Shown here in pieces: positions 58,701 to 64,000 of a stretch of DNA of 64,000 bases. Source of the DNA: Ischnura elegans (taxonomy: Eukaryota; Arthropoda; Insecta; Odonata; Coenagrionidae); NCBI RefSeq assembly GCF_921293095.1, contig NC_060251.1, positions 100,674,566 through 100,738,565 of the forward strand. The letters are read 5' to 3'. How positions within the stretch are numbered: the first letter of the stretch is position 1; every line of letters begins with the position of its first letter. A program made the position numbers and the translations under genes. Below the pieces are notes generated by a model. It searched no databases. It saw nothing but the letters and a program-made list of their open reading frames with translations, and was not told where the DNA came from.

Positions 58701-61378
58701 ATATGTGACCAAGTTTCATCAAAGTCTTGCTACTTTAACCGAGGGGTTCTCTCTCTTAAAGGCCATTGTACACGAGGCACGGAATAGGGTAGTTTCCTTC
58801 ATCAAAGAAAACGAAAGGCACTGATTGCGATTCGTTACCCACCATTAGTGTATTAATAATATACAAATTATTTGGTTTTAGATATCCCAGTTTAAACGAA
58901 TTTCAGGGGTCAATTTTAACCTCATTTGAAAAAGGCCAGAATGGCGCCCATGCGATGCCACTCCACGTGACGTCACAGGGACCTAGCTTCTACACGAGAG
59001 GATAGGAGTTTCACGTCGTCTGAGATTACCAATGCATGCACGAGGCACAGAGCTCAGGGAAACATTTGTCATTAATAACCTATTAAAATTACCTATGGTT
59101 GGAAAGTTTTCTTCGCTTGATAAGGTATTAATAATCCTTAAGCAAGGCAAGCGCTACCTGCCAGCAAGGTGCTCTACGCTACCGCCATGCTCTGCTTTTC
59201 TTCGACTTCGGAATTTCTTTGTACATGCACAGGCATGCATTGCGCATAAAAATGAATAACGAAATTTGTGTGCCGATAGTACCGTTATATTATAATACAT
59301 ATACCGATACAGATTCTCTCAATTTCAATGCAATGGATTTTTCAATGTAAACCAACCTCCTCTCAGTGTATGAATATTCGTTTTACTTGCACTTCGTCGA
59401 TAAGTAAGCTCTAACCTTAAAATGGTCTATACAGTAATGAAAGCGAGTATTTTTATTACGGATTGTATAATCCCTTCTGACCGCTTCAAACCACAGAAGT
59501 CTCTTCTTCTCGCTCAGTGGAACCGTGACGAACGATTTTCCGCTAGCTTTAAGCATTGTAGAACGACATTTTGGCACAAAACACTCTTTATATGTAGATT
59601 TTTTGCTGGCATCCATGCTACCACGGGCATTCAAGTAATTCAGCAGATGCTGTGAATCACTGGATTTAAGGACTTTGGGGAGGAGAGTGTTCAGTGTAGA
59701 GGAGTGCCCTACGTAAGGCATTGCATTATTGTTTCAATCATGATATAAGCCTTCGTATTCAATCGTTATTAATTACGACGCGGATCCGAGGCGGCTAGAG
59801 CCATGTGAATTTCTTTTGCCAGTCGTAATAAATTGCTAATTATTGTATGAAAACTATTTGGAGTCACATCGTGAAGGTATTATGACCCAACAGTTAATAT
59901 TTACATTATTGTAACTCAACACTAGTGTCGTAATACATGTCGATATTTGTTTTTCCTTTGAAAGAAGGGATTATGCTTCTAGCCCTACCGCCAAACCTCG
60001 TCAGAATACTGTTAAGTATTTTTAATGAATTTAATACAATTCGACATGATATCCATCCAGCGTAATATTTTGCTATGATTAAAATACAATGAATTTCCTC
60101 TAATTAAAAGTTCTTCTCATCATATTCACTTCTGTATGTACCATAATCAATTGTTAACAATGCTATTACATTTTTTATATTGAAGAAGACGTGCACCACT
60201 TTTGTCAACGCATTTTAATATCTTGGAAGATCCATTACAAAGCGGTTATCTAAGATACTGTGCATTTGGAGTGCAGGTAAAACTTAGTTTTTCTTTGAGA
60301 AATATAGTTTTTGCTTGAAGCGTTGAAGGTATCCTCTCAGATGGTGCGTCGTCTGCATCGAAGCGGCGTGGCGCTCTCGTACCAAGGTCACCTACCGCTG
60401 ACGTCACACGGCGATTACCCATCATTCATACTTACCCGTCGCGTTTTTGCGCGCTTGAAATTTTTCACTTTTTCATTTAATCTCAAAAAATATATATTGT
60501 CATTAAAAAATCTAAAACCGTGAAATACATACTCCAGGAGTAAAAATCTTTCGATTAAGGCAATAAAAAAAAATTGGAAACCACCCTATTGCGCAGGTTA
60601 GAACTGCATTGATTTCTGAAATGACATGGAATTGCATGGATGAAATTAGAACGGGTTATTTTGCCATCTCATATCCATGCCTTCTCCCATGTGTTCTAGC
60701 TATTCACCACTTTACACGACGCAATTTTGACTGCGCCTTCATACACATGTCAGATTGTGCAAGAATGTGCCCCGTGTAAAATGGCCTTAATAATCAGTTG
60801 GCGCTAGCATCCTGACCACTTAAATCATTGACATATCTCCAATTGGGGCTTCATAGATCTGTAACTTTGCTGCACGTTGCTGCCACTCTTGAAAAATTAA
60901 CTGGACATTCTACTCATTCATTGATGATTTTTTGCATCATTGCATTGCTCAGCGTGAAGAAATGAAACTGCAGCATGCCCTTCACACTTAGTGGGAGATA
61001 CTGGTGTTATAGGCATGTTTTAAGTGCTCAATGCTAACTCAGAATTAACAATAGCCATGTGATACAGTTAACGGACATACTAGAGATACTTTACTACACA
61101 TGTATTCAGAGCTTCATTGGATTGTCCCTGGGGTTTTAATTTCGTGATCAGTTGGACCTGGAAAAAGATTACCCTTGTATTTATTTAGTTGTTAATTTCA
61201 TTTATTCTTCTTCATTTTATTAAACTTGTGGTATAGCTAGTAGATTCATTTCTCTGATTTTTTCAGCTGGCAGATATGGGGTTTAATATGAAGAAGGTGA
61301 GGTTGGCATTGAAGAAATGCAAATGGAACCCAATGAAAGCAGCAGAATACCTCACTCGTAGTAATGAGCATGATGAGG
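34653..61378 (+). CDS. NUB1: NUB1, NEDD8 ultimate buster 1 (exons 1-9 of a probable 10)
   Basis: Exons: 34653-34781, 35002-35264, 35345-35465, 35635-35730, 38417-38574, 42565-42761, 45318-45479, 51605-51960, 61267-61378. All have GT-AG borders and consistent phases, giving 531 codons. NUB1 binds NEDD8 and related modifiers through UBA domains and docks on the proteasome through its ubiquitin-like domain, lowering levels of neddylated proteins. Seen here: an N-terminal helical part; a ubiquitin-like fold at about 84-165 (TLKVRVSANHREAAF to GMQLMALQL); a helical middle with ALNEKGRAALKSEDYSLALL; and three UBA-type segments at about 364-405, 433-470 and 488-527 with TDSMGF and LADMGF motifs. The last exon is missing downstream. 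A matching exon lies at 3138-3352. Confidence 0.93.
35002..35264 (+). CDS. NUB1: NUB1 exon 2
   Basis: Acceptor TATTTTTACAG, donor TTTG-GTAAGT, ends in phase 2. Encodes the helical N-terminal part and the first half of the ubiquitin-like domain. Confidence 0.9.
35345..35465 (+). CDS. NUB1: NUB1 exon 3
   Basis: Completes the Trp codon from exon 2 and the ubiquitin-like domain (LKLISSGQVIKDELLL). Ends in phase 0. Confidence 0.9.
35635..35730 (+). CDS. NUB1: NUB1 exon 4
   Basis: 32 codons, phase 0 at both ends, charged helix (DEEKRQRHLNSIKADAQLLA). Confidence 0.85.
35950..36210 (-). pseudogene. Mariner-like transposase C-terminal remnant (NUB1 intron 4)
   Basis: The minus-strand translation contains GWDILNHPAYSPNLVTSDYH, then FSTDDKVKQEV, a stop, and GEFYEEGI. 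This is the pattern after the second catalytic Asp of mariner transposases (normally SPDLAPSDYH). The third acidic residue is the Asp of SDYH, the usual mariner D34D form. Stops and the absence of the N-terminal part show a dead fragment. Confidence 0.6.
36798..37042. repeat. MITE-like fold-back with 26-bp perfect inverted repeats
   Basis: 36798-36823 (CTAAGTTCTAACAACACGTA and the next 6 bases) is the exact reverse complement of 37017-37042. 193 bp separate the arms. No coding sequence. The short AT-rich centre and perfect arms fit a small non-autonomous DNA element. Confidence 0.7.
38417..38574 (+). CDS. NUB1: NUB1 exon 5
   Basis: Acceptor AATGTTTTTAG, donor GTAAGT, phase 2 at the end. Encodes LPKEEAQALSVAMALNEKGR and SLALLFFLEAEKEF. 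Confidence 0.9.
39353..40324. mobile_element. Non-autonomous Tigger-like element (NUB1 intron 5), copy 1
   Basis: 972 bp between TA dinucleotides (39351-39352 and 40325-40326). Left end CAGTAGATTCACGTTAATAT; right end, read inward, is close to CAGTAGACTCTTGTTATTAC. Its interior resembles the next copy throughout (for example GGTCCCAACAAAAAGGC). No transposase is present. Confidence 0.8.
40366..41369. mobile_element. Non-autonomous Tigger-like element (NUB1 intron 5), copy 2
   Basis: 1004 bp, flanked by TA (40364-40365 and 41370-41371). Ends CAGTAGACTCTCGTTAATAC and, inward from the right, CAGTAGACTCTCGTTATTAC. Same family as 39353-40324, same orientation, only 41 bp apart. Terminal repeats are better preserved here. 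The unit may have been inserted twice or duplicated in tandem. Confidence 0.85.
42565..42761 (+). CDS. NUB1: NUB1 exon 6
   Basis: Acceptor GTTTTCTTTTCAG, donor CTG-GTAATT, phase 1 at the end. Contains YALLNLDIVWCYLCLRSVSH, DAEQRLKKCEENF and YGTNLERL. Confidence 0.92.
43390..44830 (+). pseudogene. Degraded Tigger-like element (NUB1 intron 6)
   Basis: Tigger-style CGATATAACGCAAATTCG sequence lies near 43430-43450. At about 44150 a plus frame reads VIDCFENGEC, a stop, then SDIARKFKLTTSMVHTI, a CENP-B-type HTH. At 44640 NKEAWVTQEFFLDLFENSL matches the segment before the second catalytic Asp of Tigger transposases. The catalytic blocks themselves are not recognisable. It is a long-dead copy. Confidence 0.55.
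45318..45479 (+). CDS. NUB1: NUB1 exon 7
   Basis: Acceptor TTTCATTTTGCAG, phase 1 at both ends. Encodes RALFFRLHLLQAIVSYHLGK and the start of the first UBA-type segment. Confidence 0.92.
45880..46107 (-). pseudogene. Tigger-like transposase fragment
   Basis: 75 codons: DRFKNRYSLVYKMVSGESKY and then YSPKDVFRADKTGLSFNFFC. This covers the end of the second HTH and the first catalytic block (usually ADETGLFF; here ADKTGLSF, so the Glu is changed while the Asp remains). It belongs to the element at 45732-49854. Confidence 0.65.
46181..46849. mobile_element. Non-autonomous DNA element with GGCCTGTTTACA termini
   Basis: The left end GGCCTGTTTACACGATACAT and the right end, read inward, GGCCTGTTTACATAGTACAT form an inverted repeat that continues imperfectly for about 35 bp. 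The interior holds G-run repeats (GGGGGGGCACGT) but no gene. The superfamily is not certain. The termini resemble those of the element at 58760-60786. Confidence 0.65.
47557..49431. mobile_element. Non-autonomous Tigger-like element, long form
   Basis: 1875 bp between TA sites (47555-47556, 49432-49433). Ends CAGTGCAACCTCGATATAAC and, from the right, CAGTGCAACCTCGTTAAAGC. About 290 bp at each end matches the short element at 62868-63450 at high identity. No transposase frame was found in the centre. Confidence 0.8.
49980..50720 (-). pseudogene. RTE-like LINE reverse transcriptase fragment (NUB1 intron 7)
   Basis: The minus frame 50510-50247 reads QFRFKKSVHKRESLKLLVEK and MFVAFVASVKAFENVNWNSY. 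The frame 50213-49980 continues with GMIYFADEIAITAKPEKDLK. This is RT of the RTE or closely related endonuclease-type LINEs. Both catalytic sites are damaged: FVDxxKAFD has become FVASVKAFE, and FADD has become FADE. A frame break separates the two halves. Confidence 0.65.
50741..50764. repeat. CTG microsatellite
   Basis: CTGCTGCTGCTGCTGCTACTGCTG, eight units with one variant, in an intron. Confidence 0.9.
51605..51960 (+). CDS. NUB1: NUB1 exon 8
   Basis: Acceptor TTCATTTGCAG, donor CAG-GTAGGC, phase 0 at the end. Encodes the rest of UBA 1 (GYTPPEARLALRATHGNVEE), a charged linker, UBA 2 (LLTDSMGFAPQMAAAALRLS) and the start of UBA 3. Confidence 0.93.
52352..52484. repeat. Fold-back repeat (about 30-bp arms plus inner arms)
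   Basis: GGTACTTTTCCACAATATTT at 52352 onward pairs with AAATATTGTGGAAAAGTGCT near 52462-52481. Inside, GGCTCACAGAGCCATCACTT pairs imperfectly with AGATGATGGGTCTGTGAGCC. The whole 133 bp can form a long hairpin. The inner sequence recalls terminal repeats of Penelope-like elements (memory only). Confidence 0.55.
52500..53495. mobile_element. Non-autonomous hAT-type element
   Basis: 996 bp flanked by an exact 8-bp duplication, ATTTAAAT (52492-52499 and 53496-53503), the length typical of hAT elements. Ends TAAAGATGTGCGAATAG and, inward from the right, TAGAGATGGGTCGAATAGC. Both subterminal regions are rich in TATTCGAAT-type palindromic motifs. No transposase domain was recognised. The small frame at 52784-53011 is unexplained. 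Confidence 0.75.
54629..54695 (+). repeat. tRNA-like SINE head or tRNA-derived fragment
   Basis: An A-box-like TGGCATAGACAAGTGG and a B-box-like GGGATCGAATCTCC about 35 bp later match internal pol III promoter spacing. The sequence does not fold into a full cloverleaf by eye, so it is a tRNA-derived repeat rather than a tRNA gene. Confidence 0.45.
55381..56714 (-). mobile_element. Mariner-like element (NUB1 intron 8)
   Basis: 1334 bp between TA sites (55379-55380 and 56715-56716). The two ends match for 29 bp, beginning CGAGGGTTGTACCAAAAGTA. Length, TA target and internal transposase all fit a full-length mariner. Confidence 0.88.
55490..56475 (-). pseudogene. Mariner transposase, frameshifted
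   Basis: Starts near 56471 (EIHQQLTDVYGEECMS). After a frame change it reads SGRPPVSDAIVEKINNELLK and VTVRELAERIPEASHGTIE, the paired HTH with GRP linker. The middle is in several frames with stops. The C-terminal third has ARSHAIRQTQELLEKFGW and then YSPDLAPRDYHLFPTLKEHL, which contains the last catalytic Asp of the D34D form. It is inactive because of multiple frameshifts. About 345 residues would be expected for an intact copy. Confidence 0.8.
56984..58390 (+). pseudogene. DDE-type transposase, probably of the pogo/Tigger-like group, degraded
   Basis: From an ATG at 56984 the frame is acidic and Ser-rich with an early TAG. It is then open from 57029 to 57679 (216 codons) with FNGDFQFSASLAWTIRFKRK and the HTH-like RQRKVTRYVSR part. 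In other frames it continues with AHSYTAQYSVVTAS, YKNVFVTCTKSGKLFTTSSF, LFSDSWSGQTNEALYDEQ and VILPKCTPTC, then IHALIHGRLFAPEFCPMLLY. I associate the block order (THSYTAQY, SKSGKLT, DSWxGQT, PPKCTPxxQPCD) with a common arthropod DDE_1-like transposase. Frameshifts and stops show it is dead. Terminal repeats were not located. Confidence 0.5.
58760..60786 (-). mobile_element. DNA transposon with THAP-domain ORF
   Basis: Ends AGGCCATTGTACACGAGGCA and, inward from the right, GGCCATTTTACACGGGGCAC. TTAA lies next to each end (58756-58759 and 60787-60790). Similar GTGACGTCAC-type sequences lie inside both ends. The only protein-like frame is a THAP domain on the minus strand. The termini recall the element at 46181-46849. 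The superfamily is unresolved (PIF/Harbinger-ISL2EU, P-like and piggyBac all share one feature). Confidence 0.6.
59383..59721 (-). CDS. THAP-domain protein, fragment of transposon gene
   Basis: 112 codons from an ATG at 59721. Residues about 45-100 form a THAP zinc finger: CFVPKC, FVTVPLSEKKRLLWFEAVRR, then CIDHF supplying the last Cys and His. THAP domains bind DNA and are common at the N terminus of P-element-like and ISL2EU-type transposases. Here the domain is preceded by about 45 extra residues and followed almost at once by a stop, so the rest of the protein is lost or on another exon. Confidence 0.65.
   Translation of the reverse strand: MPYVGHSSTLNTLLPKVLKSSDSQHLLNYLNARGSMDASKKSTYKECFVPKCRSTMLKASGKSFVTVPLSEKKRLLWFEAVRRDYTIRNKNTRFHYCIDHFKVRAYLSTKCK
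61267..61378 (+). CDS. NUB1: NUB1 exon 9
   Basis: Acceptor TGATTTTTTCAG, donor GAGG-GTAAGC, phase 1 at the end. Encodes LADMGFNMKKVRLALKKCKW and NPMKAAEYLTR, the third UBA-type segment. No partner exon is seen from 61379 to 64000. Confidence 0.92.
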
Positions 61379-61661
61379 GTAAGCTTTTCAGCACTTTCTC
61401 TCGTGGGCTTTAATTCTCTTTGTTTTGTTCTGGCTGGTTTAATTATTTTCTTATTGGGTTCTGATGAAGAAGTTTTGGCCACTTTCAGCTGCAACTGACC
61501 TCACATGTGGTGCTTGGCATTGGAAATTCTTTCCTTTCAATGAAGTGCCAAGGTTTTATGTAAGGTGCTAATTTCTATCATTATAATAACAAGTAGCTTG
61601 GCTGATATTAAAGTTCAAGCTAAGTTTTTTCTCTGGTTTTGATCTAAATTTTACTTGTCGA

Positions 61662-62445
61662 CCCTTTCATGCCGAATGCCACACCTGTGCGGCGAGGATT
61701 TTCTTCCATAAACAACGAATGCCACACCTGTGCGGCATTAATTTTCCTAACCTAAGCAATGAATGCCGCGCCCCTGCGGCACAGGTCGAAAAAAGTGACC
61801 GTGGCAGACTCAATAGACCCACGGACGCGGTCGCCCCTCATGATCCACCTTAGCGAGAGCCCAGTCTCTTCTTCGGCCGCTCAGGTCGACCCTTTCCTAT
61901 CCCCTCCACGCGCAGTCAACTACTGTTATTTGCAGTGTTTTTGCCAAAACATATTTGTTGCTTACTTTTGAAATCCAACACTAGAAATGAATTCATCTTT
62001 TTTTGCTGACCACATGGAAATTTCAAACAAAATTCTAACATTAATATCAACGGAGTTATAGACCAACTAGTAAATATACTAAATCCGTCTATATCAACGT
62101 TAGAACTTCGTTTAAAATTTCTGCACGCTCAGTAAAAAAACACAAAATTCATTTTGAATGTAAAAAATCGATGCGAACAACAAATATTTGCATATATTTT
62201 GCATTAATATTTTAGCCAGCGACCGCGGACTCGTCCTAGGAAGGGGCTTTTAATCCTTCTAGGGTCTGGGACAGAGGCCGAAGGAAAGGGATCGGCGCCC
62301 CGCTGAGTTGGGTCCAAACATGGTTAGGGAGGGAACCACTGCCTTCAGTCGACGCGAAAAAGCTTCGTACAGGGGAGTAAAGAAAACTTTCAAGAGACTT
62401 GTATTGAGGAAGAATTTCCCTCAACGAAGGTCCGGCGCGAAAGGG
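61662..62445. mobile_element. piggyBac-like non-autonomous element
   Basis: Left end CCCTTTCATGCCGAATGCC; right end, inward, CCCTTTCGCGCCGGAC. The right flank is TTAA (62446-62449). The left flank is TCGA (61658-61661), which could be an altered TTAA. Three copies of GAATGCCACACCTGTGCGGC-type sequence lie next to the left end (61674, 61717, 61761). No transposase. Confidence 0.55.
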
Positions 62446-62462
62446 TTAATTGGGCATTTTTG

Positions 62463-62735
62463 GTGTAATGGCTAGCATAGTTGCCTTACAAGCAGTTTAT
62501 CTGGATTTGATTCTTGGGTGCCTTACTTTTTGCCAGCCTCAGTAAAAGGGGTAGTCCTTGCCTGCCCATCCAAAATTTTTGAGTTTGAGTCCCGCTTAGT
62601 TTAATTGCCCCTGTCTAGGGCATGGATGCTTTTGATTGTTGTCATTACTATGTTGTCATTTATTGGATTCCCTTGCTGTAAAGACCTGCAATGTGCTGTT
62701 TCTGGATGGTGAAGATGAATATAAAAAATAAAATC
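62463..62735 (+). repeat. tRNA-derived SINE
   Basis: A box TGGCTAGCATAGTTG at 62469 and B box GGATTTGATTCTTGG at 62503. A body follows, with an A-rich end AATATAAAAAATAAAATC near 62720. The layout is that of a tRNA-derived SINE in + orientation. Confidence 0.6.
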
Positions 62736-62867
62736 AAACTTAAATAGATCACAAGAAAGAGCCGAAACAGAACTAACAGAAATGTTCATTGAACCAATTA
62801 AAGTTTGCTCCTCTTATCATTTTATCGTGGCTTTCAGAAATTAGGTACCTCTACCTAAACTGAATTA

Positions 62868-63450
62868 CAGTAGAACCTCGTTAAAGCGAGTACGGGCTAT
62901 AGCGACACCCCCGCTATTACGAGAGATAGCCGATGCACCGTCAATTGACCGTATAATAAGAGTGTTAAAAAATTCGTTTTTACGAGACCCTTTCGGTGTT
63001 GGCTCTTGCCATAGCGAGGGTTTCACTGCCGGAAGACTTTCATCAAGACTCCTTAACCTCTGTAATTGCTAGCGATCTGTTAGAAATGAAGTTAATGGAG
63101 TGCTCAGTCTCAAATTTATGTGGTAAACTGTCATTCGATAAATATAATGATTGACGAAACAATGCTCTGCATGATTTTTATTCAGTGCGGCGCTTGTAAA
63201 TTGTTTGAATAGTTAGTCGTTATTTGAGTAAGGAAATTTAGTGATCCAAAAAAACATCGCCTTTTGTCTGGATTTATGCTTACGTTTATCGGATAGATGT
63301 TTATCTGTCGCCGCACCACTCCTGTTCCTGTATATCTGTTCGCAACAGGTATATTGGCTATTATTTGCTCCACCTCCGGTAAAGCGACAATTCGCTATAG
63401 CGAGTGTTCATTAGTGCACCGTGGGGTGTCGTTATATCGAGGTTGAACTG
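62868..63450. mobile_element. Non-autonomous Tigger-like element, short form
   Basis: 583 bp between TA sites (62866-62867, 63451-63452). Ends CAGTAGAACCTCGTTAAAGC and, inward, CAGTTCAACCTCGATATAAC. Its two halves correspond to the two ends of 47557-49431 in reverse orientation, with about 1.3 kb of centre missing. Confidence 0.85.
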
Positions 63451-63552
63451 TAATATGCAATCTTCAGCGTATGTTTATCCTGCTAAAATAGCTTTTATTA
63501 TAGTATGTATCTTCCTCATTTTTCTACAACCTCTGCCCCCTTATGTTTCATT

Positions 63553-63701
63553 CAGTTGGATTTTGCGCAGAAAGAATGCAGCTTATTCTTTTTGGTAGCT
63601 CAGCCTTTTATTTTTCTTTACTTTAGAAAGGCGCGTAAACTAGAACAACAATGGTGATAACAAACTGTTTACAAACATCAACTGTTACTATATCTCCAAC
63701 A
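63553..63701 (-). repeat. Copia 3' LTR (second element)
   Basis: 149 bp, near-identical to 2711-2859. It is preceded, on the minus strand, by a polypurine tract AAGTGGGGG just outside TGTTGG, which shows it is the 3' LTR. The + strand bases across its outer edge read CATTC at 63549-63553; the match with the 2860 flank puts the LTR boundary within a base or two of 63553. Confidence 0.8.
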
Positions 63702-63716
63702 CCCCCACTTAACAGC

Positions 63717-64000
63717 TTATGTCGTCAGGCCCATTCCATTCCTTAATTCTTCAAATTTTATTTTTGGAAGTGGCTTCGTCAGTGCATCAGCAATCATGTC
63801 CTCACTCCTGCAGTAAACAAGCTGAATAACATTATTTTTCATTAAATCTCTTATGAAAAGGTGCCGGACATAGATGTGCTTCGTTCTGGCACTAAATTTT
63901 TCATTTGAAAATATTTTAATGCATCCCTGGATGTCTTCATAGATTATTATTGGTTCATTCTGCACCTCCCCCAGATCATGCAGTAATTGTCGTAGCCAAA
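63717..64000 (-). CDS. Copia RNase H, C-terminal end of pol (partial)
   Basis: The frame enters from the right edge (LLHDLGEVQNEPIIIYED) and contains QGCIKIFSNEKFSARTKHIY, VRHLFIRDLMKNN and MIADALTKPLPKIKFEELRN, the hallmark end of Copia RNase H, then stops at 63717. It directly precedes the polypurine tract and 3' LTR. The rest of this element lies beyond the window. Nothing is broken in the visible part. Confidence 0.88.
   Translation of the reverse strand, partial: WLRQLLHDLGEVQNEPIIIYEDIQGCIKIFSNEKFSARTKHIYVRHLFIRDLMKNNVIQLVYCRSEDMIADALTKPLPKIKFEELRNGMGLTT

Noticed and set aside
1-64000. A bacterial or plasmid origin for the window
   Set aside because: Spliced gene structure, eukaryotic retrotransposons and AT-rich introns rule this out.

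Overview
This window is eukaryotic nuclear DNA, most likely from an arthropod (probably an insect). It has GT-AG introns several kilobases long, Copia, R1/Jockey-type, RTE and P-element-like mobile elements, many Tigger/pogo-like, mariner and hAT-like DNA elements, and pieces of arthropod-type viruses fixed in the genome. There are no bacterial-style operons. No species can be named from the sequence alone.

The one host gene recognised with confidence is NUB1 (NEDD8 ultimate buster 1) on the + strand. Nine coding exons run from 34653 to 61378 with matching splice phases and encode the ubiquitin-like domain and three UBA domains. The terminal exon is not found to the right, but a + strand exon at 3138-3352, at the far left of the window, has exactly the splice phase needed and an acidic tail ending in a stop. 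Exons 1-9 plus that exon total 1809 nt, or 602 residues, which is the usual NUB1 length. A Copia element lies just before the left exon and another just after exon 9, and their outer flanks share the same 5 bp (CATTC). The simplest reading is a tandem duplication of the NUB1 locus, with the end of an upstream copy at the left and most of a second copy at the right. A circular or misjoined assembly is the alternative.

Layout: 1-2859, a Tigger-like element inside a Copia element; 3138-3352, NUB1 terminal exon; 3353-7685, 3' region plus P-element-like and LINE debris; 7686-17870, a three-level nest (unidentified coding remnant, broken by an R1/Jockey-type LINE with a 13-bp target duplication, itself broken by a Tigger element with an intact transposase); 18.5-18.8 kb, minisatellite; 19-27 kb, a mosaic of gag-like, P-like, DIRS-like reverse transcriptase and unknown Arg-rich ORFs, ending in a 527-codon open fragment of a mononegavirus L polymerase; 27.5-32 kb, a DUF4218-like remnant and a densovirus NS1-type helicase exon to which two upstream exons splice in frame; 32-34.6 kb, mostly G-rich dispersed repeats; 34.6-61.4 kb, NUB1, whose introns are filled with DNA transposons, mainly non-autonomous; 61.4-64 kb, NUB1 intron with piggyBac-like, SINE and Tigger-type repeats and the end of the second Copia.

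The most interesting region is 19-32 kb. Remnants of a negative-strand RNA virus, a parvovirus-like DNA virus and several retroelements lie together, many on the minus strand, next to a host gene. One viral helicase appears to have been captured into a spliced gene.
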